64,000 nucleotides of DNA from JAZDCZ01 sp046757925 (lineage in GTDB: Bacteria > Gemmatimonadota > Gemmatimonadetes > Gemmatimonadales > GWC2-71-9). Every line of letters starts with the position of its first letter. The stretch's first letter is position 1. The notes under the pieces are model-generated. The model searched no databases. It was not told the DNA's origin and saw nothing but the letters and a program-made list of their open reading frames with translations. This document shows, piece after piece, positions 44,666 through 52,328 of this stretch. The stretch spans positions 1-64,000 of the forward strand of contig JBHHZE010000005.1 in NCBI GenBank assembly GCA_046757925.1. The letters run 5' to 3'. Both the position numbers and the translations under genes were made by a program.

Positions 44666-46459
44666 TCAAGTTGGGGGTCTGGGGATCGGACCTGTCTTCA
44701 GGTGACTTTGAGCCCATCTAATTGCGCCGGCAAGGGGCAGCGCGATCACAAACATCACCATGCGGTACACAACTCTCACGAGAACCCGCCAAGCTCTGCC
44801 GAACTTCGGATGCAGGTGTTCGGCCCACGATATGATTCTGCGTGGCGAACGAGCGAGTGAAACCAGCCGTGTGTCTGCCCAAAGTTGGCGCCTCTCTTCC
44901 GGTCCGTGCAACAGAGCGAATACCGAAGGTTTGAGATCTTCAAAGAATCTGTGTGGCACCTTGAGCCGTCGTAATGCTGCGTGCACCATGTAGTTATCGA
45001 GGGCGACTGCTTGGAATGGGTCGCCTGGCAGCTCGTGCTTTAGAACGGAGTTCGCCACATGGAGGAGCGCTTCGAGCAGTTCGGCCTTCTCGTGGTGCCC
45101 AATGCGGTCGCGGACCACTGCTAGATCATCCTCGGTACACTGCTCAATTGCACCTGCAGTGACAACTAGGTCTCGAAGCCGACCTCGACGCATCGGGTGA
45201 TCGAGTGTCGAGTGAGTGAGAATGTGCCAGAGGTGGTCGCTTGGTGCCAGCTGCCAAAGGTAATCGGCGCCCAGCAGAGGCACTGCACGATTCCAAATCT
45301 CTTCTGACGTAGCTGATCCCTGCCTGTCTAGCGTGACATGGATTTCCACTTGGCTACTACCTGGACCGAAGCGTTCTGTCATGTGGCGTGCGGAGCTGAA
45401 GCCAGATCTGTAGCCTCTGTCATCTAACACAGTTGCCAGTTCATGCGCGTCTCTATTGGGTAGCAGGATGTCTATGTCGACTAGATCCACTGGACTCTGA
45501 CGTGTGAATGCGGAAATGCCCCCTTTGAGAACAATTGGTCTCAAGTCTCGCTCGCGAGCAATGGCAGCAATCTTGTTGAGTTCGTTCCGTGCCAACACGG
45601 TCCTGCCGAACTCGTAAGCGGCAGACTCCTTTAACAATTGCTGCACGTCGGAAGAAAGGCGGGATATGTGGTTCGGTCCCATGCGAGATGACAGCGGTAA
45701 CGCACAGTGCTCGATAGTGTTGAATAGCCTCCAGGCGTAGCTGCTGTAGAGGTTTGCTGCGTCCCAAGTGTCGTCGCTCACACCACCAACATCAGTCAGT
45801 ATCTGTAATGCCAACTTACGGAATCCAAGTGCCTCTTCAGACCGGCTTGTCCACGTATTCCGTGGCTCTGAGGCGTATGCGGACGGTGCAGGATGGTGTG
45901 ATATCGGAACCCCGCCAACGGTACGCGTTAATCGACGCTTTAGGCGCCGCGCGTGCCTTGCGAGCGCGGTGATCGCAGTTCCCAGCCGAACATCGATACT
46001 TAGCCCTAGCCCGACTACGTTTGCGAGCCCTGCCGCAACCGCTCCCCGAAGGCCGGGCAGTCGTGGCGGAGCGGGAACATCGCACCAACCACTCCACTGC
46101 TTGTACGCGGTTACTGCGCCCAAGACATCGGCCTTCTGCACGGGTGCATCGCAGATACAGGTTGCGTCCCCACGGGTGATGAGGAAACTCCGTCCCCGGC
46201 GTCCGTACCCACGTGCAACAATCCGATGTGCGACGAGTCCGTTGGAAGCGATAAACGCGATAACCTGACCGACTGACATTGCTTCTGGCTGATGGTAGGT
46301 TATTCGAATGGTGGAGCCATCGGGGATCGTTGCTCCCATGCTCACGCCGGATATCGTGGACTCAATTTCTCTGTCTGAGCGCCGTAGCAGTTTGGTTACC
46401 GCTCGCATCTCGGCGGGATCAGTCTTGCCAAGTCGTTGCTTGACTGGTGCTCGCTTCAT
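44666..46459 (-). CDS. Fusion of signal-peptidase-like (S26) domain and nucleotidyltransferase
   Basis: A 597-residue protein. Residues 35-120 resemble ER/archaeal-type signal peptidase: SGVSMGATIPDGS (Ser40-Met41), VAHRIV (His78) and TRGDAT (Asp98), a possible Ser-His-Asp set. No N-terminal membrane anchor is seen. From about 205 a NTP_transf_5-like nucleotidyltransferase follows (VLKGGISAF, then DLVDIDILLP around 308-333), with a hydrophobic helix near the C-terminus (about 560-580). ATG 46459 overlaps the stop of the membrane-protein gene by 4 bases; the longer open frame is spurious. The peptidase part may remove a leader, and the transferase part may nucleotidylate or act on a phosphorylated peptide, both inference. 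Confidence 0.72.
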   Translation of the reverse strand: MKRAPVKQRLGKTDPAEMRAVTKLLRRSDREIESTISGVSMGATIPDGSTIRITYHQPEAMSVGQVIAFIASNGLVAHRIVARGYGRRGRSFLITRGDATCICDAPVQKADVLGAVTAYKQWSGWCDVPAPPRLPGLRGAVAAGLANVVGLGLSIDVRLGTAITALARHARRLKRRLTRTVGGVPISHHPAPSAYASEPRNTWTSRSEEALGFRKLALQILTDVGGVSDDTWDAANLYSSYAWRLFNTIEHCALPLSSRMGPNHISRLSSDVQQLLKESAAYEFGRTVLARNELNKIAAIARERDLRPIVLKGGISAFTRQSPVDLVDIDILLPNRDAHELATVLDDRGYRSGFSSARHMTERFGPGSSQVEIHVTLDRQGSATSEEIWNRAVPLLGADYLWQLAPSDHLWHILTHSTLDHPMRRGRLRDLVVTAGAIEQCTEDDLAVVRDRIGHHEKAELLEALLHVANSVLKHELPGDPFQAVALDNYMVHAALRRLKVPHRFFEDLKPSVFALLHGPEERRQLWADTRLVSLARSPRRIISWAEHLHPKFGRAWRVLVRVVYRMVMFVIALPLAGAIRWAQSHLKTGPIPRPPT

Positions 46460-47535
46460 GCAGCCCGGATGTGCGAAGGAGGAGAGAGGTACGGACCGAT
46501 TGACTGCCTCACGTAGGGTTGCTTGAAGGCCCACACCAGTCCGTCCAGATAGAAGTGTATGAGTGTCATGGCGTTCCAGATGACCACGTAGACCATCGGG
46601 GCGCCAAGCGCAGTAGTCAACTTGTCGGCGAGGTAGAACGTGATGCCAGCAGCGAACAGCGTTCCAAAAAGGTGAGTTGGCCGCCCGCTGATCCAGCCAA
46701 GGGTCCGTTGCCGCCTTGATCCCTGAGAATGAGCGTATTTTCGCAGATTCAGCAGCCACACGATCGCGAGATATTGAATAAAGTGCCCCATTAGCATGCC
46801 GAAGGTGGCCAACTGCGAATCCTTGACCCAAAGGTATGGATGGAACAGCAGCAGGCTCGAAATCAGAAACGACCCTTCGGCAAGCGAGATCGGACCATCG
46901 CGCCTTGCGAGTCGGTACAGAAAGATTCCCAGAGATCCGGCGGCTACGGGAAGGGCAACGGCTCGCAGAGCCCAGGGGGCGAACGGATGGATCTGCACTA
47001 ACAGCTCGTACAGCGGTGTGAAACGATCGATGTACCAGAACGCCATCGCTGCGTTCACGGAGAGAATTGCGAGGTGTGCCACAGGCCGCTCACCCGCAGG
47101 TCCGCCATTCAATCGACGATATATAGATAGGATCCCAGCACTCTGCATCGAGACGTGGTAGATGTTCCATACAAAGAGCGTGCTCTGTACGGGCCGGTGA
47201 TAGCCGATCACGCGCAGGAGCAGCACAACTCCAAAGATGATGACGGGGCCCGCGAAGAACGCCAGTTTACGGGTTCGGTAGTATTCGAGGTTGTCGTCTC
47301 CCAAGTAGAAGCTGAAGGATGACAGGTAGTGTGGAATTGCGACGAGAAATGTTGCCGCTATTCCGAGACGATAGCCCCCGGGGACATAGTAGTTGGCCAG
47401 AATAACTACGAGGCCTGCCAAGGGCGCGAGAGTAAAGAGTGCCAGGTCATAACTGGGCTTCTCAATCCACCCAGCGGAAACCGGCGAAGTCCCGATCGAG
47501 CTACCACGGAATCCAGATACCGCAGTGGCGGACAT
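46456..47535 (-). CDS. Polytopic membrane protein with conserved-looking histidines
   Basis: A 359-residue protein with about eight or nine transmembrane helices from residue 28 to 345. Histidines sit at helix ends (VAIPHYLSS, NIYHVSMQSAG, LFHPYLWVKD, LMGHFIQYLA, TLIHFYLDG), an arrangement seen in membrane di-metal oxidoreductases and in Brp/Blh-like carotenoid oxygenases, though I do not recognise the family. It lies 10 bases after a DUF455-type gene and overlaps the fusion gene downstream. A membrane enzyme or exporter for the cluster's product are both possible. Confidence 0.7.
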   Translation of the reverse strand: MSATAVSGFRGSSIGTSPVSAGWIEKPSYDLALFTLAPLAGLVVILANYYVPGGYRLGIAATFLVAIPHYLSSFSFYLGDDNLEYYRTRKLAFFAGPVIIFGVVLLLRVIGYHRPVQSTLFVWNIYHVSMQSAGILSIYRRLNGGPAGERPVAHLAILSVNAAMAFWYIDRFTPLYELLVQIHPFAPWALRAVALPVAAGSLGIFLYRLARRDGPISLAEGSFLISSLLLFHPYLWVKDSQLATFGMLMGHFIQYLAIVWLLNLRKYAHSQGSRRQRTLGWISGRPTHLFGTLFAAGITFYLADKLTTALGAPMVYVVIWNAMTLIHFYLDGLVWAFKQPYVRQSIGPYLSPPSHIRAA

Positions 47536-47545
47536 ATGAACAGTC

Positions 47546-48319
47546 CTACGTGCAGGTCAGTTGTTGCCGTACAGCCGCACGCCGGGCCTCCGCCTGTTCG
47601 TGCGCCACTTCGATCTCGCCAGCGTCGAACCCGGCCATCCTTCGCTCGTCGTGGGCTATGCCATACTCGCTCACGAGGGTACCACCGTCGTCAAAGGTCT
47701 CTTTGAACGCCTGCATGCTGTCGGTGAGAGCGCGTGCCATCTCGAGGGCGCTCCGCGGATCCTTGCGGATCTGGCGGCGAATATATTCGTTGGCGAATCC
47801 CACGTGGCGGATCTCGTCAGCTTGCTGTGCGTCGTAAACTGCCCAAAGTTCGGCGTCTCCCGACTGTTCGGCCTGCGTGAGACCGTAGGTGACAGCATCC
47901 AGGCCGTCGGCCTCAAACGTTCGGTTCTCCACGGCGAGCCGGCCAATGAGAGAGTCGATCTTGCGAATAGTCTTGTATTGAAAATTAAGTACAGGGTACT
48001 GCCCGACTCGGCCGCCGCGTTTCTCGAGCAGTCGTTTGTAGATGAGGGTGTGGCGTGCCTCATCCGCACATTGCCGAGCCAGCGACTTTCGAATGGACCA
48101 ATCTGCCTCCGGAAAATCAACCAGGCTACTTGCGGCATTCTCCATCACGTTCGCTTCCTCGTTCATCTGGCGATGCAGGAATTCCACGAGACGCTCCGGG
48201 TGGTCCGGTGGGAAATTTGTACACTCTCTCCAGCGATCCACGACCTTCACGTGCGATTCGCGGGCCGGGCTTTCACCCTGCGAATTCTCCGATTGGGGAG
48301 GAAGCTCGGACGCACTCAT
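47546..48319 (-). CDS. DUF455-type ferritin-like protein (copy A)
   Basis: A 257-residue helical protein with the metal-ligand pattern of ferritin-like DUF455 proteins: LHRQMNEEANVMENAA, CADEARHTLIYKRL, LAVENRTFEADGLDAV and ADEIRHVGFANEYI. These supply Glu and His residues able to hold a diiron or dimanganese site. Related ferritin-like enzymes perform oxidations. ATG overlaps the stop of the paralogous gene upstream (ATGA). The C-terminal 50 residues are charged and unlike copy B. Function in the cluster is inferred as oxidative modification. Confidence 0.78.
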   Translation of the reverse strand: MSASELPPQSENSQGESPARESHVKVVDRWRECTNFPPDHPERLVEFLHRQMNEEANVMENAASSLVDFPEADWSIRKSLARQCADEARHTLIYKRLLEKRGGRVGQYPVLNFQYKTIRKIDSLIGRLAVENRTFEADGLDAVTYGLTQAEQSGDAELWAVYDAQQADEIRHVGFANEYIRRQIRKDPRSALEMARALTDSMQAFKETFDDGGTLVSEYGIAHDERRMAGFDAGEIEVAHEQAEARRAAVRQQLTCT

Positions 48320-49128
48320 GATGCTGTGATCTTGACATGAGTGGGGAGGATCGATCGAAACCCCGCCAGCTTTAGCACCTCCAACACTTCATCCTCGGTG
48401 AACTCGGCCTCGCGTCTGCCCTCGACATTGACGGCGGGCGGTAGGCGATCTTCCTTGGTGACCTCCCGCCCGATCGTGTCGATCTCGCCTACTCGTGGCT
48501 CGGTCTTGGCATTTGCCATGGCGAGGAACCGAATGGCCATCGCGACCTTCAAGAGCACACGCGGGTCCTCTTCGGACAGCTTGCGAATCCACTGGTTAGC
48601 GAAGCGCACGTGAGTGATCTCATCAGCGAGAATCCCGTCCAACAGATCGGCGGTTTTCGTGTCGCCCACCTCGCGCCACGTCGTGCGGAGGACGCCGAGG
48701 AGATCGATGAGGCCGGCCTCGAACGTGCGGTTCTGCACGGCGAGGCGCCCGGGCAGGTTGTCGAGCATCATGGTGACACCCCACTCGTAGTTGGCGACCG
48801 GGAATTCGCCCTTCTGTCCGCCCAGTTCCTTGAGCCGGCGATAGAGGACTGTCGCGTGGCGCGCCTCATCGGACGCCTGTCGGGCAAGACGCATGCGTAG
48901 CTTCCAAGGCGCATCGGGATAATCAGCTAGGCACTGTGCCGCAATCTCCAGTGCTCCCAGCTCGTTGTTCATATGCCGATGGAGACGTTCCCGCCGCGAC
49001 ACGTCCGACATGTCGGTCCAGGTCTTCATCTCCATCTCGGTGTCCACAACCTCGAAGCAGTCCTCACGCACCGGGTCTGTTCGGAGTGTAACTCCCCGTA
49101 CTTCTTTGGTGTCACATGCCGCTGTCAC
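48316..49128 (-). CDS. DUF455-type ferritin-like protein (copy B)
   Basis: A 270-residue paralogue of the next gene, same motif order: LHRHMNNELGALEIAAQCL, QASDEARHATVLYRRL, LAVQNRTFEAGLIDLL and LADEITHVRFANQWI. All expected Glu/His ligands are present, so both copies could bind metals and may form a heterodimer. The start is GTG at 49126-49128, overlapping the stop of the upstream gene (GTGA). The similarity between copies A and B is clear by eye but moderate, so the duplication is old. Confidence 0.78.
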   Translation of the reverse strand: MTAACDTKEVRGVTLRTDPVREDCFEVVDTEMEMKTWTDMSDVSRRERLHRHMNNELGALEIAAQCLADYPDAPWKLRMRLARQASDEARHATVLYRRLKELGGQKGEFPVANYEWGVTMMLDNLPGRLAVQNRTFEAGLIDLLGVLRTTWREVGDTKTADLLDGILADEITHVRFANQWIRKLSEEDPRVLLKVAMAIRFLAMANAKTEPRVGEIDTIGREVTKEDRLPPAVNVEGRREAEFTEDEVLEVLKLAGFRSILPTHVKITAS

Positions 49129-49691
49129 TCTGACTCCACGGCGGCTGCATCGGTTGAGGGGCGGTAGTCGACGAGCTTGGCTATGCTATTGACCCCGGTG
49201 ACCAAGGCCGCGGTTTCTTCACCGTGTTCGGGCGCGAGATCGGGTCGTTCAGTCAGCAGTTGGTCCCGGTCGCGGAGCATTCTAGAGAAATCGGAAAGTG
49301 CGCGCTCTAGAATGCGGATCGTTGGCTCGTCGAGCAGTGGGTCGGCGTCTATTAGATAAGCACGGTATCTCTGTTCCAAGTCCGGTAAGACGGCATCGTA
49401 GAACACCGCGATGCGATCGGGAGTCCTGGTGATGGCATCGAGATTCTCCAGCACTCTCTTGTAGCCCTGTACGGGCGGCCTGCTGTGTTGCAGTGCCAAT
49501 CTCAATTCATGCGTTCTGTACCCGAATTGATCTGCATGCTGTGCGAAGTCCCAGATGTGCCGGCCGAACAGCGCCTTCGCTTCGAGTTCAGGGGTCGTCG
49601 GAACCCAGCGGGCCAGACACTCCATTAGGCTTACGGCGACGTAGCGGTATGTCGCAACGACGTCGCCCTGCTCGCGAACGGTGAGTGGCAT
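49125..49691 (-). CDS. Probable ferritin-like helical protein
   Basis: A 188-residue, mainly helical protein. An early helix TYRYVAVSLMECLARW is followed by AKALFGRHIWDFAQHADQFGYRTHEL, with Glu, His, Asp and His in the spacing of a metal-binding four-helix bundle; later helices carry acidic residues too. It is not clearly DUF455, but its position before two DUF455-type genes and its His-rich helix suggest a related fold. ATG overlaps the stop of the HprK-like gene (ATGA). The family is not recognised with certainty. Confidence 0.6.
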   Translation of the reverse strand: MPLTVREQGDVVATYRYVAVSLMECLARWVPTTPELEAKALFGRHIWDFAQHADQFGYRTHELRLALQHSRPPVQGYKRVLENLDAITRTPDRIAVFYDAVLPDLEQRYRAYLIDADPLLDEPTIRILERALSDFSRMLRDRDQLLTERPDLAPEHGEETAALVTGVNSIAKLVDYRPSTDAAAVESE

Positions 49692-50767
49692 CAGGTCTCC
49701 ATCATTAGATCTTCAAGTAGCTTGGTCGTATCCGCAACCGGGCCAAGATCGAGGAAATAGCACTTCAGCCGGCCCATGAGCCTGAGCAACTTGACCACCA
49801 CCGAAGCCGAGTTGGCACCCCACGTGAGGCTCTCGTATGGCGTAAGGTAGCGTAGGTGCTGAGCCCCTGGCGTGAAGCGCTCAAGGTGCGGCGACGCTGT
49901 CTTGCCCCGCAGAAAGACCAAGGTCGTTGCCGGCAGCGGCTTGGGCGGATCTCCCGGAAACAGCTCGTCGGCGTGTGCTCTGGTTCGAACCGTGCCATCC
50001 GACAGCTCATCACGCTGGTATTCGCCCGACTCGAGCGTGTGCGAGACACGAACCGCTGCAGGGCCCGGCCTCACGGAGATTCGACGCCGAAACGGAAGTA
50101 GCTCTAGCGTGTTCAATCTCACCACCGCAAACTCGTCGCCAAAGAAAGCGTGACCTCGGTCTGCGAGCGCGAGCGACATCGTGGTCTTGCCCGATTCCTT
50201 GGGGCCCATGAGAATGAGCCCGCGATTGCCTACGCCAATGGTGGCGGCATGAAAGAAGAACGTGTTGCGTTGGAGGCGGAGCACGCGGTGGATTGCCAGT
50301 GACCCGGCGACTGATTGCCAAGGACTCTCAGGGTCCGCAACTATCTGGTGGTCGCAGAATCTGATGGTCCCGGGAGTCGTGCTGGAACGGATGGCCCGCC
50401 ATCCCGTCCTTTCGCACTCGATTTTACGAAAACCGAAGTCTGCTAACGCAGAGAGGGCGAAGGCTACCGCGTCGAGAGCCTCGGGATCATCGAAAGAGAT
50501 CTGAATCTTTCCCAACGGCTGATCTAGCTGTACACGACAACCGACCACGGGAAGACCGGGCTCGGATTGTGAGACGAGGGACTCGCGATACAGGTCGTGG
50601 AACCGTTTGCGAAAACTCGGGTCATCGCACCGGAGCGACAAACAACCATCACCGAACCGAAACCAGTCGGTGCAGTCGGCGGAGACGACCGATCGGATGT
50701 CCTTGGAACTCTTTTCACCAGTTACCCCGACCGTTTGAGTAGGAAGAGGGTATGCTGATGACGGCAT
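49691..50767 (-). CDS. HprK-related (HPr kinase-like) P-loop kinase
   Basis: A 358-residue protein. The C-terminal half has FFHAATIGVGNRGLILMGP running into the P-loop GPKESGKTT (188-196) and FFGDEFAVV (around 209-216), as in HPr kinase C-terminal domains and HprK-like genes of lasso-peptide clusters, which phosphorylate a serine of the precursor. The N-terminal half (1-150) is a less conserved domain. The gene starts 28 bases after the stop of the 45-residue peptide gene. Here it may phosphorylate the peptide's penultimate serine, or act on another substrate. Confidence 0.78.
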   Translation of the reverse strand: MPSSAYPLPTQTVGVTGEKSSKDIRSVVSADCTDWFRFGDGCLSLRCDDPSFRKRFHDLYRESLVSQSEPGLPVVGCRVQLDQPLGKIQISFDDPEALDAVAFALSALADFGFRKIECERTGWRAIRSSTTPGTIRFCDHQIVADPESPWQSVAGSLAIHRVLRLQRNTFFFHAATIGVGNRGLILMGPKESGKTTMSLALADRGHAFFGDEFAVVRLNTLELLPFRRRISVRPGPAAVRVSHTLESGEYQRDELSDGTVRTRAHADELFPGDPPKPLPATTLVFLRGKTASPHLERFTPGAQHLRYLTPYESLTWGANSASVVVKLLRLMGRLKCYFLDLGPVADTTKLLEDLMMET

Positions 50768-50794
50768 TGTGCTTGGTCTTAGAGTCTCGGATTT

Positions 50795-50932
50795 CTAGCC
50801 CGAGCCGCCGACTCCGACCACCCACCAGGCGCCGGCAGCGCTCGTGACCTGAAATGTCTTAAGCACTTCTTCCTCGTCCATTACCCGGATTTGCGGGGCA
50901 ACGTATCTGGGTTTTTCGGCCGTTTCGTTCAT
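50795..50932 (-). CDS. Candidate RiPP precursor peptide (45 residues)
   Basis: GGAG lies 7 bases before ATG 50932 and the gene encodes 45 residues. The N-terminal part (MNETAEKPRYVAPQIRVMD, then EEEVLKTF) is charged and leader-like; its YxxPxI (Tyr10-Ile15) resembles the YxxP motif that PqqD-like proteins bind in lasso-peptide leaders. The C-terminal part (QVTSAAGAWWVVGVGGSG) is uncharged, aromatic and glycine-rich, as expected of a core. There is no cysteine, so thioether or disulfide classes do not fit. It lies between a PqqD-like gene and an HprK-like gene, with gaps of 22 and 27 bases. Confidence 0.72.
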   Translation of the reverse strand: MNETAEKPRYVAPQIRVMDEEEVLKTFQVTSAAGAWWVVGVGGSG

Positions 50933-50954
50933 TGCATTCTCCAAAAGGGTCTGA

Positions 50955-51230
50955 TCAAGCGTCTTGCACCGGAACAACCATTTTCATATCCTGGAACTGC
51001 CGGAGCGTCTCCCGGACGTCGCGTTCCACGGCGTCTGTTTCACCAACCGAGAAATGCTCACGAATCGAAGACACAAGTTCGTCTGTGCTGGCCGGCGAGG
51101 CAAGTTTCTCCCAGACATGGGCCGCGGTCTGGTTCAGCATGCAGAAGTTGCTTGCGCTCGGATTGTAGAGAATCGTATCTTCGGGCATCGGTGCGGATTC
51201 GATGTCCGGATCGCGGCGATATCGTTGCAC
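50955..51230 (-). CDS. PqqD-like peptide-recognition protein
   Basis: A 91-residue protein if started at GTG 51230, which follows CGGAG by 7 bases. It has the PqqD/RRE-type pattern: YRRDPDIESAPMPEDTILYNP, then LNQTAAHVWEKL and a final RETLRQFQDMKMV. Such domains bind the leader of a precursor peptide and hand it to modifying enzymes. The open frame reaches TTG 51293, but that TTG is also part of a TTGACA promoter box, so the shorter start is preferred. It is the first gene of the minus-strand operon. Confidence 0.75.
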   Translation of the reverse strand: MQRYRRDPDIESAPMPEDTILYNPSASNFCMLNQTAAHVWEKLASPASTDELVSSIREHFSVGETDAVERDVRETLRQFQDMKMVVPVQDA

Positions 51231-51264
51231 TGACGGCTCCGTTTGCTTGTAATGATCCGAGTCA

Positions 51265-51353
51265 AATTCATCGCCGAGGCCGCGGTCTGTCAAGGGACAG
51301 CTGAGAGAGCTGTTCTATTGCCCCGGGCAGGGGCCGAGTGCAGATTCCTGCCC
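51265..51353. promoter_or_regulatory. Divergent control region of the peptide locus
   Basis: On the minus strand TTGACA (51288-51293) and TGAATT (51265-51270) are 17 bases apart, a plausible promoter starting near 51258. Just upstream lies a perfect dyad ACAGCT-GAGAG-AGCTGT (51297-51313), and further a spaced dyad GGGCAGG (51325-51331) with CCTGCCC (51347-51353). Both lie in the roughly 170 bases between the divergent starts and could bind a regulator of either arm. No clear boxes were seen for the plus-strand gene at 51405. No dedicated regulator gene is in the cluster. Confidence 0.5.
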
Positions 51354-51404
51354 TGCTGGGTGAAATCGATTGTTTACACGGTGAGAACGTCCTAGCGGGG
51401 AATC

Positions 51405-52328
51405 ATGCTGCGTGTGGCATTCTTTGGAAGTTCTGATCCAATATCGTGTCAGGCGTTGCAGTTGATCGGGGGGAACCATCGCGTGGTCGTTGCCGTCCGC
51501 CCTCGACCGAGGCCTAAGGGGAGCCGGATGCGTCGAGCGGCAAGAACGGTGCGACGGTTGTTCCGAATGACAGGTTCCAGTGGCATCGACAGCATTGCGC
51601 AGGATCTTGGCGTTCCCGTGGTAGCTGTACGGGCGAGGGACGATGGAGGAACGATCCGTGTGCTCGGCGAGTTCCGCCCCGACATCATGTGCATTGCGGG
51701 CTACCCTTGGATACTGCCCCGAACGGTTTATGAAGTGCCCCGGCTGGGGGCGATCAACCTTCATCCATCGTTGCTGCCGCGGCACCGTGGTCGCCTGCCG
51801 CTGTTTTGGATCTACTATCATGACGATCGGGAGACTGGCGTAACAGTCCACTGGGTCACGGAAAACGTCGATGCCGGTGACATAATACTGCAGGACGGTT
51901 TCCCGTTGCCACGGGGATTCAGCGTGGAGGCTCTTGGGGACAGAATCGCACGCCGCGGAGCTACTGCGCTCCGGCATGCACTCGATGCTATAGAGAGTGG
52001 CACGGATCGCCGCGTGCCGCAGGAGGATACGCTCGCCACGGGTGCACCAATGATCGAGCCAGGCAAGATGTACGCTGATTTTGCACAGTGGGACGTCGAG
52101 AGGGTCTGGCATTTTCTGGCGGGTTTGGTCACGAGATTCCAAGAGCCTTTGTTCGATGATACTGGCGTTGCCGTCAGCTACAACCGTGTAACAGGCTTTC
52201 GGCACGTTGACCACGACCGTGTACCGGGGTCGGTGCAGTGCCTGGGATCTCGAATCGAGTTATTCTGTCGAGGAGGTATCGTAGATCTCGAGTGTACATC
52301 CTCTGGACGGAGTAGGCTTGGTCGATGA
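51405..52328 (+). CDS. Formyltransferase-fold enzyme (Fmt/PurN/ArnA-like)
   Basis: A 307-residue protein. The N-terminal domain has the formyl-transferase hallmark AINLHPSLLPRHRGRLP with Asn118 and His120, and the catalytic aspartate in ENVDAGDI (Asp156), 38 residues on, the same spacing as Asn106/His108/Asp144 of Fmt. It would move a formyl group from 10-formyl-tetrahydrofolate to an amine. A basic insertion (RPRPRPKGSRMRRAARTVRR, about 34-53) is unlike Fmt. Location beside the RiPP-like genes suggests formylation of the peptide or of a sugar, but neither is shown. It overlaps the next gene by 4 bases. Confidence 0.8.
   Translation: MLRVAFFGSSDPISCQALQLIGGNHRVVVAVRPRPRPKGSRMRRAARTVRRLFRMTGSSGIDSIAQDLGVPVVAVRARDDGGTIRVLGEFRPDIMCIAGYPWILPRTVYEVPRLGAINLHPSLLPRHRGRLPLFWIYYHDDRETGVTVHWVTENVDAGDIILQDGFPLPRGFSVEALGDRIARRGATALRHALDAIESGTDRRVPQEDTLATGAPMIEPGKMYADFAQWDVERVWHFLAGLVTRFQEPLFDDTGVAVSYNRVTGFRHVDHDRVPGSVQCLGSRIELFCRGGIVDLECTSSGRSRLGR

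Noticed and set aside
46460..46831. Longer start for the peptidase-nucleotidyltransferase fusion
   Set aside because: The extra 124 codons lie wholly inside the membrane-protein gene, and ATG 46459 forms a 4-base overlap like the other operon junctions.
44666..51230. Lasso peptide cluster
   Set aside because: A PqqD-like protein and an HprK-like kinase are present, but no asparagine synthetase-like cyclase or transglutaminase-like leader peptidase was found, and the core has no Asp/Glu at ring-closing positions.
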